NCBI GenBank assembly: GCA_045128915.1
Contig: JBGVIT010000044.1
Span: 73,326 to 137,325 of the forward strand
Length of the DNA: 64,000 nt
Reading direction: 5' to 3'
Source: RGIG9115 sp045128915
GTDB taxonomy: Bacteria > Bacillota > Clostridia > UBA1381
The notes beneath the pieces were generated by a model. It was not told the DNA's origin. It did not search any database and saw only the letters and a list, made by a program, of their open reading frames with translations. Shown here one piece after another: positions 8,380 to 16,314 of this stretch. The first letter of the stretch is position 1; the number at the start of each line of letters is the position of its first letter. Position numbers and translations under genes: made by a program.

Positions 8380-10155
8380 ATGGCATATAAAGCTATTTAC
8401 AGAAAATGGCGGCCTATGGTATTTGAAGATATTGTGGGACAAAGTCATATAACAGAAACCTTAAAAAACCAGATAACAGAAAATCGTGTAGGACATGCAT
8501 ATCTTTTTTGCGGCACTCGCGGAACGGGCAAAACAACAGCTGCGAAAATTTTTGCAAGAGCGGTAAACTGCGAGAACAACAAAAGCGGAAGCCCATGTAA
8601 TGAATGTGAGTCCTGTAAAGGTATTTTAAGCGGAAGTATAATGGACGTTGCTGAAATAGATGCAGCATCCAATAACGGAGTGGATAACATAAGAGAGCTT
8701 CGAGATGATACTAAGTACATGACTGCATCTGCAAAGTACAGAGTATATATCATAGACGAAGTTCATATGCTCAGTACCAGCGCGTTCAATGCACTGTTAA
8801 AAACTCTTGAAGAACCGCCAGAACATGTTATTTTTATTCTGGCAACTACTGAACCTCATCAGGTTCCGCAAACTATTTTATCTCGTTGTCAGAGATATGA
8901 TTTCAGACGTATAAAGCCTTCCGAAATCATAATACGTCTTAAAGAAATAGCATACGGTGAAGGCTTTGATATATCGGATGATGCGTATGCGCTTATTGCA
9001 AGATTGGGAGACGGCTCTATGCGCGATGCTATAAGTGTACTTGAAAGAGTGGTTTCAGCGTGCGGCAATAAGATTACTGCCGAAAACATAACCGAAACTC
9101 TGGGCATCGTACCTATTGAGTCGGAATTCGATACAGCATCGGCGCTTATAGAGGGCGATGTGGAAAAGGTATTTTCTTGCTTCGGCTCAATAGCAGAATC
9201 CGGATACGACCTTAATGTTTTTGCAGATTCCTTGATTTCTCATTTCAGAAATCTCATTGTCTGCAAGGTGTCAGGCGATCCTGATAAGCTCCTTGATTAC
9301 AGTGAAGATGAGATTGTAAGATTTAAAGGCATGGCATCCAAAACGACATTTGAAAAGCTTTCATATATATCTGAAAGCCTGACAGATGCAAAGAGTAAGG
9401 CAAAATGGGTTAAATCGCCACGTGTTATATATGAAACGGCTTTCATCAAAATGTGCAGACCTGAGCTTTCATCAAGCACAGAAGCACTTCTTGCAAGAAT
9501 AAGCGAGATGGAGCAAAAGCTTGAAAACGGAAGCTTCGTTCAAACAACTCAGGTCGTACAAGTACCTGAGAGCGAAGCGCCAAAAGAAAAGAAAAAACCA
9601 TCAGGCAAACTTTTTAATCCTATTCCGCCGGAACGGCTTAACGGTTCAAATCCGATTATAATTGCGGCTAAGAAGTGGGAAAAGACGGTTTCTGCAATTA
9701 CCCGACGAAATCCTTTTCTTGCATCTGCACTTGTGGGCGTAAGCATAACTGTGGATGATGACGGAATAATTTTGTTGTATGACAGAAACAAAGAAAAAGG
9801 TGCATATAATATAGCTCTTAATAAGCTTAGTATGATAAAACAGCTTGTTTGTCAGGCTTGCGGAGTGGATATGGAAGTGAAAGCGGCATATGCTGATGAG
9901 CTTGAAGATTGTATGATAGATTTCTGGTCTCTACCTTCAAATACGGTTGAGACACCGGACAAAGAAGCAGAGCAGATGCCTGTATCATCTGATCCCTTAG
10001 GTAGTGTTATGGATAAGATGGGCGACTTTATAGATGCGGTAGATGACAGAGAGTTTCTTACCTACAAGCCGGAAGATGAGGATTTTTCACAGTCAGCATT
10101 TGAAGAAGATGACGGGAGAGAGGAATTCCTTGATCCTGAAGAAGTAGAAGAATAA
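8380..10155 (+). CDS. dnaX: DNA polymerase III subunits gamma/tau
   Basis: Clamp-loader ATPase of the replication machinery. Visible features are the Walker A (GTRGTGKTT, about 45-53), zinc-binding cysteines at 64, 73, 76 and 79, the Walker B/DExH box (YIIDEVHML near 120) and the sensor-1 region with the SRC arginine (TILSRCQRYDFR, about 165-176). The clamp-loader domain III follows. The acidic, low-complexity C-terminal tail is the tau-specific region. ATG 8380 (MAYKAIYRKWRP) has GGAG 6 nt upstream and matches the conserved family start, so the 11-residue longer frame is rejected. It lies downstream of SRP RNA and is followed by ybaB and recR. Confidence 0.97.
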   Translation: MAYKAIYRKWRPMVFEDIVGQSHITETLKNQITENRVGHAYLFCGTRGTGKTTAAKIFARAVNCENNKSGSPCNECESCKGILSGSIMDVAEIDAASNNGVDNIRELRDDTKYMTASAKYRVYIIDEVHMLSTSAFNALLKTLEEPPEHVIFILATTEPHQVPQTILSRCQRYDFRRIKPSEIIIRLKEIAYGEGFDISDDAYALIARLGDGSMRDAISVLERVVSACGNKITAENITETLGIVPIESEFDTASALIEGDVEKVFSCFGSIAESGYDLNVFADSLISHFRNLIVCKVSGDPDKLLDYSEDEIVRFKGMASKTTFEKLSYISESLTDAKSKAKWVKSPRVIYETAFIKMCRPELSSSTEALLARISEMEQKLENGSFVQTTQVVQVPESEAPKEKKKPSGKLFNPIPPERLNGSNPIIIAAKKWEKTVSAITRRNPFLASALVGVSITVDDDGIILLYDRNKEKGAYNIALNKLSMIKQLVCQACGVDMEVKAAYADELEDCMIDFWSLPSNTVETPDKEAEQMPVSSDPLGSVMDKMGDFIDAVDDREFLTYKPEDEDFSQSAFEEDDGREEFLDPEEVEE

Positions 10156-10172
10156 AATTTTTGGAGGTAATT

Positions 10173-10526
10173 ATGGGAAAGTATAAAGGATTTGCAGGAG
10201 CAGGTATGAATCAGAATAAGAACATGAACAGCATGCTCAAGCAAGCGCAGAAGATGCAGGAAGAAATGGCAAAGGTTCAGGAAGAACTTGAAGAAAAGAC
10301 AGTTGAAGCATCAGCCGGCGGCGGTGTGGTAAAGGTAGTAGCCAGCGGTAAAAAAGAGTTGGTTTCAATAGATATTCAGCCTGAAGCGGTTGATCCTGAC
10401 GACGTTGAAACGCTTCAGGATTTAATACTCGTTGCAGTAAATGAGGCTATGAAGAAAGCTGATGACCTTATGGCAGAGGGCATGGGCGAAATAACCGGCG
10501 GACTTAACATTCCGGGCTCGTTCTGA
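10173..10526 (+). CDS. YbaB/EbfC-family nucleoid-associated protein
   Basis: A 117-residue DNA-binding protein with the YbaB fold. It has the long N-terminal helix (MNSMLKQAQKMQEEMAKVQEEL) and the motif EASAGGGVVKVVASGKKELVSIDI that identifies the family. It probably acts as a dimer on DNA near replication or repair sites. The chosen ATG is 5 nt after GGAGG; the four-residue longer frame places the start on the ribosome site. It lies 17 nt after dnaX and 11 nt before recR, the standard dnaX-ybaB-recR operon. Confidence 0.95.
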   Translation: MGKYKGFAGAGMNQNKNMNSMLKQAQKMQEEMAKVQEELEEKTVEASAGGGVVKVVASGKKELVSIDIQPEAVDPDDVETLQDLILVAVNEAMKKADDLMAEGMGEITGGLNIPGSF

Positions 10527-10537
10527 TTTGGGAGGAC

Positions 10538-11146
10538 ATGGAGTTGGCAGAGGATTTATCTGTTGAAAAGCTCATAGAACAGTTTGAGCAGCTTCCGGGA
10601 ATTGGTCCCAAAAGCGCAGAACGTATAGCTTTTCATATTTTAGAAAGAATGTCAGCGGAGGCTGTTTTGCGTATGACAGAAACTATTCGCAATGCGAAAG
10701 AGAAAATAATATTCTGTCCCGTATGCGAAAACCTTACTGCTACTGTTCCGTGCCGCATATGCGCCTCGGATAAAAGAGACCGCTCAGTAATATGTGTGGT
10801 TGAAAGTCCTGAAGATGTTAATGCCATAGAAGGCACTAATGAATATAACGGACTTTATCATGTTCTTCACGGAGCACTTTCTCCGGCTGACGGAATTTCC
10901 CCTGAGGATATTAAAATAAGCGAGCTTATTAACAGACTCGCAGACGGTTCTGTCAAAGAAGTAATCATGGCAACAAACCCTACGGTTAACGGTACAGCAA
11001 CTGCTGTATATATTTCAAGACTTATAGCTCCTATGGGTGTCAAAGTAACGAGAATTGCGCATGGCGTTCCCGTTGGAAGCGGCCTTGAGTATGCCGATAA
11101 GATAACGCTTATAAAAGCGCTTGAGGGTAGGCAGCAAATAGTATAA
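10538..11146 (+). CDS. recR: Recombination mediator RecR
   Basis: Acts with RecF/RecO to load RecA at gaps. The helix-hairpin-helix (LPGIGPKSAERIA, about 19-31), the four-cysteine zinc finger (CPVC and CRIC, about 60-76) and the Toprim domain (VICVVESPEDVNAIE, then GLYHVLHG) are all present. The ATG at 10538 is only 2 nt after GGAGG; the in-frame TTG at 10544 is 8 nt away and may be the true start, shortening the protein by two residues. A hairpin with a T-run follows and separates it from the transporter gene. Confidence 0.95.
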   Translation: MELAEDLSVEKLIEQFEQLPGIGPKSAERIAFHILERMSAEAVLRMTETIRNAKEKIIFCPVCENLTATVPCRICASDKRDRSVICVVESPEDVNAIEGTNEYNGLYHVLHGALSPADGISPEDIKISELINRLADGSVKEVIMATNPTVNGTATAVYISRLIAPMGVKVTRIAHGVPVGSGLEYADKITLIKALEGRQQIV

Positions 11147-11155
11147 AAATTTTCA

Positions 11156-11185
11156 GGCTGTTGCGTTAGCAACAGCTGATTTTTC
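11156..11185 (+). terminator. Terminator after recR
   Basis: GCTGTTGC (11157-11164), a GTTA loop, GCAACAGC (11169-11176), then TGATTTTTC. Confidence 0.75.
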
Positions 11186-11197
11186 GGGTGAATTACA

Positions 11198-12046
11198 ATG
11201 TGGATTATTTTCATTATATTATATGGATTATTCAAGGGACTAAGAGAACCAATCAAAAAGAAAACTCTTGAATCGTGCGACACGCTTAGTTGCTTGTTTA
11301 TGTACACTTTTGTAGGGTTTCTTATAAGCATTCCAATGTGCAGAGGCTCTCTTATAATGTCGCCATATATGTTTTTTATGGTGGCAATGAAATCTTTTGT
11401 TATTTTTATAGCGTGGCTTGGTGCGTTTGTTTCTTTAAAGAAAATGCCCGTCAGTCTTTACGGCGTTGTGGATATGTCGCGAGTGATATTTTCTACATTG
11501 TTCGGAGTTGTATTTCTGCACGAAAGCCTTACTGTAAGAGGCGTGATAGGTCTTATTTTTGTAGTAACGGGACTTTATCTTGTAAATCGCAAAAGCAATA
11601 TTGAGCAGGAAGATTATAAGCTTAAGTACGTATGGATTACCATTGGTGGCTGTGCTCTTAATGCCGTATCGGCTATATTTGATAAATACCTGATGATGAC
11701 CGGAGAAATAACCAGCTCACAGCTTCAATTCTGGTTTATGCTTATGCTGTCAGGATTTTACCTTTTGTATATTCTTCTTTCAGGAAGAAAGTTGGATATA
11801 AAGGGCTGTGCAAAAAGTCCGGGAATATATGCTCTAAGCTTGCTTTTGGTCGTAGGAGATAAGCTTTTGTTTATAGCAAATGCCGATCCTGCAAGTCAGG
11901 TGACTGTTATGACGCTAATAAAGCAATGTGCTGTGCTCGTTACCATAGCTGCAGGTAAGATTGTATATAAAGAAAAGAATATAGGCTATAAGGTTTTTTG
12001 CGCAGTTATTATAATACTCGGCATAATGATTGCGCTTTGGAAATAA
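11198..12046 (+). CDS. EamA/DMT-superfamily transporter
   Basis: A 282-residue membrane protein with about ten hydrophobic segments arranged as two EamA-type halves, about 1-130 and 140-282. The end of the first half (SRVIFSTLFGVVFLHESLTVRGVIGLIFVVTGLYLV) and of the second (QCAVLVTIAAGKIVYKEKNIGYKVFCAVIIILGIMIAL) show the family's internal duplication. Relatives export amino acids, nucleosides or drugs; the substrate here is unknown. The start ATG has only a weak GGGTGA before it. It stands alone between the recR terminator and the strong promoter at 12121. Confidence 0.85.
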   Translation: MWIIFIILYGLFKGLREPIKKKTLESCDTLSCLFMYTFVGFLISIPMCRGSLIMSPYMFFMVAMKSFVIFIAWLGAFVSLKKMPVSLYGVVDMSRVIFSTLFGVVFLHESLTVRGVIGLIFVVTGLYLVNRKSNIEQEDYKLKYVWITIGGCALNAVSAIFDKYLMMTGEITSSQLQFWFMLMLSGFYLLYILLSGRKLDIKGCAKSPGIYALSLLLVVGDKLLFIANADPASQVTVMTLIKQCAVLVTIAAGKIVYKEKNIGYKVFCAVIIILGIMIALWK

Positions 12047-12120
12047 TAGTTGATGTTGAAAATGTAAAAAAACTTCTAAAAGATTTTTCATATATTGTTG
12101 AAAATTTTCTTCTTAAGAAC

Positions 12121-12149
12121 TTGACATAAAATATTCATTGTGGTATAAT
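12121..12149 (+). promoter_or_regulatory. Consensus promoter of the leader-peptide operon
   Basis: TTGACA (12121-12126), 17 bp, TATAAT (12144-12149), with extended TGG. Both hexamers are perfect. Confidence 0.9.
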
Positions 12150-12175
12150 CAATAGAAATTAAAGGAGTTAGAACT

Positions 12176-12265
12176 ATGAACGCATTATTTGTACTCACAG
12201 CGATACTACTTCTAAGCGTTGCCCTTACAGTCCTTACAGACTCAAATCCGGCCAGCGCTATTTGA
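12176..12265 (+). CDS. 29-residue leucine-rich peptide, probable attenuator leader
   Basis: A short ORF with a strong ribosome site (AAAGGAG, 12161-12167) and an ATG 8 nt later, transcribed from a perfect promoter. Of 29 residues, seven are Leu, three Val and two Ile. Leu11-Leu12-Leu13 are consecutive and two of them use CTA, while neighbouring housekeeping genes prefer CTT. Composition and length resemble ilv/leu leader peptides of other bacteria. A terminator follows 54 nt after the stop, and a LeuA-like gene comes next. The segment AGTCCT (12229-12234) inside the ORF can pair with the terminator's AGGACT arm (12320-12325), which would be an antiterminator when ribosomes stall at the Leu run. 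The alternative is an independent small hydrophobic membrane peptide. Confidence 0.65.
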   Translation: MNALFVLTAILLLSVALTVLTDSNPASAI

Positions 12266-12319
12266 CGTGCAAGAGTACCTAACGGTTTATAGTATCAACT
12301 ATGTATAAAACTGTTTTTC

Positions 12320-12358
12320 AGGACTCACGGCTATAGTGCTGTGAGTCCTTTATTTATT
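12320..12358 (+). terminator. Attenuator-type terminator before the LeuA-like gene
   Basis: GGACTCACGGC (12321-12331), a 6-nt loop and GCTGTGAGTCC (12338-12348) pair over 11 bp with one G-U, then TTTATTTATT. The rest of the 331-bp gap between genes (12047-12389) holds the promoter and ORF above, and a small ATAGT/ACTAT hairpin at 12289-12302. Confidence 0.85.
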
Positions 12359-12361
12359 CTA

Positions 12362-12370
12362 TGGTATAAT
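12362..12370 (+). promoter_or_regulatory. Possible second promoter of the LeuA-like gene
   Basis: An extended -10 TGGTATAAT follows the terminator directly, without a good -35 (TGAGTC at 12342-12347). Its transcript would start near 12377 and leave almost no leader before ATG 12390. Confidence 0.45.
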
Positions 12371-12389
12371 AGAAAGGTTGGTAGATTAT

Positions 12390-13763
12390 ATGAAACAAAT
12401 CAAAATTTCCGACATCACACTCAGGGATAACAGCTTCAGTTTTAAAGAAAAGCTTGAGGTTGTAAAGCTTCTTGAGAAGCTGAATGTTGATGCTATAGAG
12501 GTTCCTGGAATAGTAAATGAACGAATTGATACTTTGTTCTTGCATACGGTTGCGCCTGTAGTCAAGAAGAGTGCATTGCTTTGTCCCGTAGAACTTACAG
12601 TTGAATCTATCAAAAAGACATATGAAGCAGTAAAATCTGCTGTAAATCCCATAATACATATAAGTGTTCCAACATCAACTGTTCAGATGGAGTATATGTG
12701 TCATAAAAAGCCTAAAGCAGTTCTTGAAATGATTCAGGAGCTTGTAAAGACTGCTTCTGACCTTTGTGGTAAAGTTGAGTTTTCAGCACTTGATGCAACA
12801 AGAAGCGATTTTGAGTTTCTCACTCAAGCAATCAAGACAGCAATTTCATCAGGAGCAAGCTCTGTAACTGTATGTGACACCGCAGGCATTATGCTACCTA
12901 CGGAGCTTGAAGAGTTTGTAACAAAGCTTTATCAGGCATTACCGGAGCTTAAAGATATATGCTTTGCCTGCGAATGTTCCAATGCACTTGAAATGGCGCT
13001 TTCTTCGTCTATATCGTCGCTTAACGCCGGAGCCGGAGCAATCAAAACCGCTATTACAGGCAATAGTGCTCCATCGCTGAAAGCCGTTGCTCACATTCTT
13101 GCAACAAGAGGCGATTCACTCGGCATCACATCTTCTCTTAAATATACGGAGCTTGACCATAGAATTGATAAGTTTATCTATGTAGCAGGTGATAATCGAG
13201 GTATAAAATCATCAAATTCCGACTACTCCGAAATTGTTCTTGAGGGAACAGAAGACATAAATGCCATTTCTGCAGCATCAGCGAAGCTTGGCTATGACCT
13301 TTCCGACGAAGATATTACAAAGGTCTATGAAGAGTATAAAAAAGTTGCAACTAAGAAAAAAATCGGTGCAAAAGAGCTCGATGCCATTATAGCAAGTGCT
13401 GCTATGCAGGTTCCATCTACATATAAGCTTGCAAGCTATGTAGTAAATAACGGAAACATTATCTCAGCAACTGCCAATATAGAGCTTACCAAAAACGGTG
13501 AATCACTTTCAGGCGTAGCAATCGGTGACGGACCTATTGATGCAGCATTCAGAGCAGTAGAACAAATTGTAGGACGTCATTTTGAACTTGACGATTTCCA
13601 GATTCAGTCAGTAACCCAGGGCCGCGAAGCTGTAGGATCCGCTATCGTTAAGCTGCGCTCCGACGGAAAGCTTTATTCCGGCAGAGGCGTTTCAACGGAC
13701 ATTATCGGTGCAAGTATATATGCATATATTAATGCATTAAATAAAATTTGTTTCGAGGCCTGA
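12390..13763 (+). CDS. LeuA-like (HMGL family) protein without the HxH metal site
   Basis: A 457-residue protein with the layout of 2-isopropylmalate synthase: an HMGL-like TIM barrel (about 1-270), a linker domain, and a C-terminal LeuA dimer/regulatory domain (about 355-455, with GDGPIDAAFRAVEQIVG). The barrel keeps the start ITLRD and the VEFSALDATRSD and CDTAG strands. However, the LeuA metal motif HxHND is replaced by Ala193-Cys194-Glu195-Cys-Ser, the GERAGNA loop is missing, and LRDGEQ reads LRDNSF. A normal metal-dependent Claisen condensation is therefore unlikely: it may be a different lyase or transferase, or a regulatory relative. ATG 12390 is preferred to a TTG at 12378 that touches GAAAGG. 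It heads a three-gene unit with a leucine-rich leader. Confidence 0.85.
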   Translation: MKQIKISDITLRDNSFSFKEKLEVVKLLEKLNVDAIEVPGIVNERIDTLFLHTVAPVVKKSALLCPVELTVESIKKTYEAVKSAVNPIIHISVPTSTVQMEYMCHKKPKAVLEMIQELVKTASDLCGKVEFSALDATRSDFEFLTQAIKTAISSGASSVTVCDTAGIMLPTELEEFVTKLYQALPELKDICFACECSNALEMALSSSISSLNAGAGAIKTAITGNSAPSLKAVAHILATRGDSLGITSSLKYTELDHRIDKFIYVAGDNRGIKSSNSDYSEIVLEGTEDINAISAASAKLGYDLSDEDITKVYEEYKKVATKKKIGAKELDAIIASAAMQVPSTYKLASYVVNNGNIISATANIELTKNGESLSGVAIGDGPIDAAFRAVEQIVGRHFELDDFQIQSVTQGREAVGSAIVKLRSDGKLYSGRGVSTDIIGASIYAYINALNKICFEA

Positions 13764-13802
13764 AAAAATTCTCGTGTCATTTGAATGAAAGGAATTATAA
13801 CA

Positions 13803-16295
13803 ATGAAATTATCATTCTCAACAAACAGATGGAGTGGCTTTGATTTTGACAGCTTTCTTGATATAGCTGCAGAGTATAAATTCAAGGGCTTTGAAATCCA
13901 TGATATTGATCAATTCAGCGAAGAAATCAAAGACGAAAAACTGTTTGAAACCTATCATAAGCTTATTGATCGCAAAATAAGCGTTCCCGTTATTGATATG
14001 ATATCTGATATAACCACAGCTTCCGTGGAAGATGCGGTAAATGAATATAACAGATGTGCAAGAGTAGCTGTAAGACTTCATACTGCTCTTATAAGAGTAA
14101 AAGCATCAGATTCTGACGTAGCAGAAGAAAAGATGAAGGCTTTTGTTGATGCTGTGTTAAAGGATGCTGAAAGCAATGGAATTACGCTTCTTATTGAAAC
14201 AGTAGGCGCATTTGCCGATACCAAGAGATTAAGAGAATTTCTTAACTTGTACGCTCATGATAATCTTGCGGCATTGTGGGATCTTCACTATCCATACAGA
14301 GTGAAGAATGAATCTCCCGAAGATACAATAAGAAATCTTGGAGCTTTTGTTAAGCACGTTCATATGAAAGACTCCGACGGAGAAAATTCTTATAACCTTG
14401 TGGGCGAGGGAAGTCTGCCAATTAACGATATTATGAACGGACTCAGGTCTGTTAATTATAACGGCTTTATATCGATAGAATGGGATCCCGGTTGGGATGC
14501 GGATATAGACCAGATTGATATTATATTCCCGCACTTTGTAAGCTTTATGTCAAGATACAATAATCTTAACAGAGCAAAGTCCTCTCTCTATGAAAACAAC
14601 AGAGGTACGGGCAAATACGTCTGGAAAAAATCATCACTCATAAGAAAGACCTTCTCTGAGGTTCTTGACACTATGGTAATGGAATTTCCTGACCAGCTTG
14701 CGTTTAAATATACCACACTTGACTATACCAGAACATATACACAGTTCCGTGACGATGTTGACAATTTTGCACGAAGCCTTATTGCACTTGGTGTTAAACC
14801 GGGAAGTCACGTGGCTGTCTGGGCGACAAACGTTCCCCAATGGTACATAGCATTCTGGGCAGTAACAAAAATCGGCGGTGTTCTTGTAACTATGAATACC
14901 GCATATAAAATTCATGAAGCAGAGTATCTCCTTAATCAGTCTGATACTCATACGCTTATCACTATCGACGGCTATCGTGATTCTCATTATAATGAGATTA
15001 TAGCCGAGCTTTGCCCTGAGCTTGAAACAAGAAAGCAGGGCGAGCCACTTCATGCAAAAAGACTTCCGTTCCTTAGAAATGTTATAACAGTTGGCTATTC
15101 ACAAAAAGGCTGTATTACATGGGAAGAAGCCTGCGCTCTTGCAGAAACTGTGCCTCTTGAAGAGGTTTCAAGACGTGCGGCAGAGGTTGATGTAAATGAT
15201 GTATGTAATATGCAGTACACATCAGGAACAACAGGTTTCCCGAAGGGTGTTATGCTTACTCACTATAACATTGTCAACAACGGAAAATGTATAGGTGACA
15301 GAATGGACCTTTCAACAGCGGACAGAATGATGATTCAGGTTCCTATGTTCCATTGCTTCGGCATGGTTCTTGCAATGACAGCAACAATGACTCATGGCGG
15401 AACGCTTCTTCCGCTTCCGTACTTCTCACCAAAACCGTCTCTTGCTTGTATAAACGAAGAACGAATAACATGTTTTCATGGAGTGCCTACCATGTTCATT
15501 GCAATGCTTGAGCATGAGGACTTTGCAAAGACTGATTTTTCATACATGAGAACCGGTATTATGGCAGGTTCGCCTTGCCCTATTTCCGTAATGCAGGAAG
15601 TTGTAAACAAGATGAACATGAAGGAAATTACAATCGTTTACGGTCAGACAGAAGCATCTCCCGGCTGTACAATGAGCAGCACAGATGACTCCATTGAGGT
15701 AAGAGTTTCAACAGTAGGCAGAAACCTGCCTGAAATTGAATGTAAAATCGTAGATCCCGATACGGGCGAGGAGCTTCCGGACAATGTAACCGGTGAATTT
15801 GTTGCACGTGGCTATAATATAATGAAAGGCTACTACAAAATGCCCGAAGCTACTGCTGCTGCTATCGACGAAAATGGCTGGCTCCATACGGGTGATTTAG
15901 CTTGCCGTACTCCTGAGGGTAACTACATGATTACGGGACGTCTTAAAGACATGATTATCCGAGGCGGCGAAAACATATATCCAAAAGAAATAGAAGAATT
16001 TATCTATACACATCCGTCTGTCAAGGATGTTCAGGTAATAGGAATACCCGATGAACAGTACGGCGAAGAAATTATGGCATGTATTATTCTTAAGGAAGGG
16101 GAAGAGATGACAGTTGAAGAGATGAAGAAGTATATTATGGACCATATGGCAAAGCATAAGGTTCCGAAATATATTGACTTTGTTGATTCATTCCCCATGA
16201 ACGTTGCAGGAAAAATTCTTAAGTACAAAATGCGTGAGGATGCCATAGAACGTCTTAAGATTAAAAAGGTTGAAGGAATTGTAACTCAGTCCTGA
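13803..16295 (+). CDS. Fusion: sugar-isomerase-type TIM barrel + acyl-CoA synthetase
   Basis: An 830-residue two-domain enzyme. Residues 1-265 form an AP-endonuclease-2/xylose-isomerase-like TIM barrel that keeps the usual metal ligands: Glu in LLIET (about 132), Asp in LWDLHYP (160), His in HVHMKD (187) and Glu in SIEWD (226). Residues about 280-830 form an adenylate-forming acyl-CoA ligase close to the ACSF2/FadD type, with the P-loop YTSGTTGFPKG (about 471-481), YGQTEASPG, LHTGDLA (about 694), GRLKDMIIRGGENIYP and the catalytic Lys of AGKILKYK (about 803). It should convert a carboxylic acid to its CoA thioester, while the barrel may isomerise or epimerise a linked substrate. ATG 13803 is 9 nt from AAAGGA. 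It lies 39 nt after the LeuA-like gene and 19 nt before the amidohydrolase gene. Confidence 0.9.
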   Translation: MKLSFSTNRWSGFDFDSFLDIAAEYKFKGFEIHDIDQFSEEIKDEKLFETYHKLIDRKISVPVIDMISDITTASVEDAVNEYNRCARVAVRLHTALIRVKASDSDVAEEKMKAFVDAVLKDAESNGITLLIETVGAFADTKRLREFLNLYAHDNLAALWDLHYPYRVKNESPEDTIRNLGAFVKHVHMKDSDGENSYNLVGEGSLPINDIMNGLRSVNYNGFISIEWDPGWDADIDQIDIIFPHFVSFMSRYNNLNRAKSSLYENNRGTGKYVWKKSSLIRKTFSEVLDTMVMEFPDQLAFKYTTLDYTRTYTQFRDDVDNFARSLIALGVKPGSHVAVWATNVPQWYIAFWAVTKIGGVLVTMNTAYKIHEAEYLLNQSDTHTLITIDGYRDSHYNEIIAELCPELETRKQGEPLHAKRLPFLRNVITVGYSQKGCITWEEACALAETVPLEEVSRRAAEVDVNDVCNMQYTSGTTGFPKGVMLTHYNIVNNGKCIGDRMDLSTADRMMIQVPMFHCFGMVLAMTATMTHGGTLLPLPYFSPKPSLACINEERITCFHGVPTMFIAMLEHEDFAKTDFSYMRTGIMAGSPCPISVMQEVVNKMNMKEITIVYGQTEASPGCTMSSTDDSIEVRVSTVGRNLPEIECKIVDPDTGEELPDNVTGEFVARGYNIMKGYYKMPEATAAAIDENGWLHTGDLACRTPEGNYMITGRLKDMIIRGGENIYPKEIEEFIYTHPSVKDVQVIGIPDEQYGEEIMACIILKEGEEMTVEEMKKYIMDHMAKHKVPKYIDFVDSFPMNVAGKILKYKMREDAIERLKIKKVEGIVTQS

Positions 16296-16314
16296 TTTCA
16301 AAGGAAGTGTTTTA

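Noticed and set aside
12176..12265. Type I toxin peptide
   Set aside because: It is hydrophobic and short, but I see no antisense antitoxin promoter, no charged C-terminus and no repeat. The Leu-codon run and downstream LeuA-like gene favour a leader. Not fully excluded.
12390..13763. Naming this gene leuA (2-isopropylmalate synthase)
   Set aside because: The HxH metal ligands and the GERAGNA loop are absent, so the standard reaction cannot be assumed.
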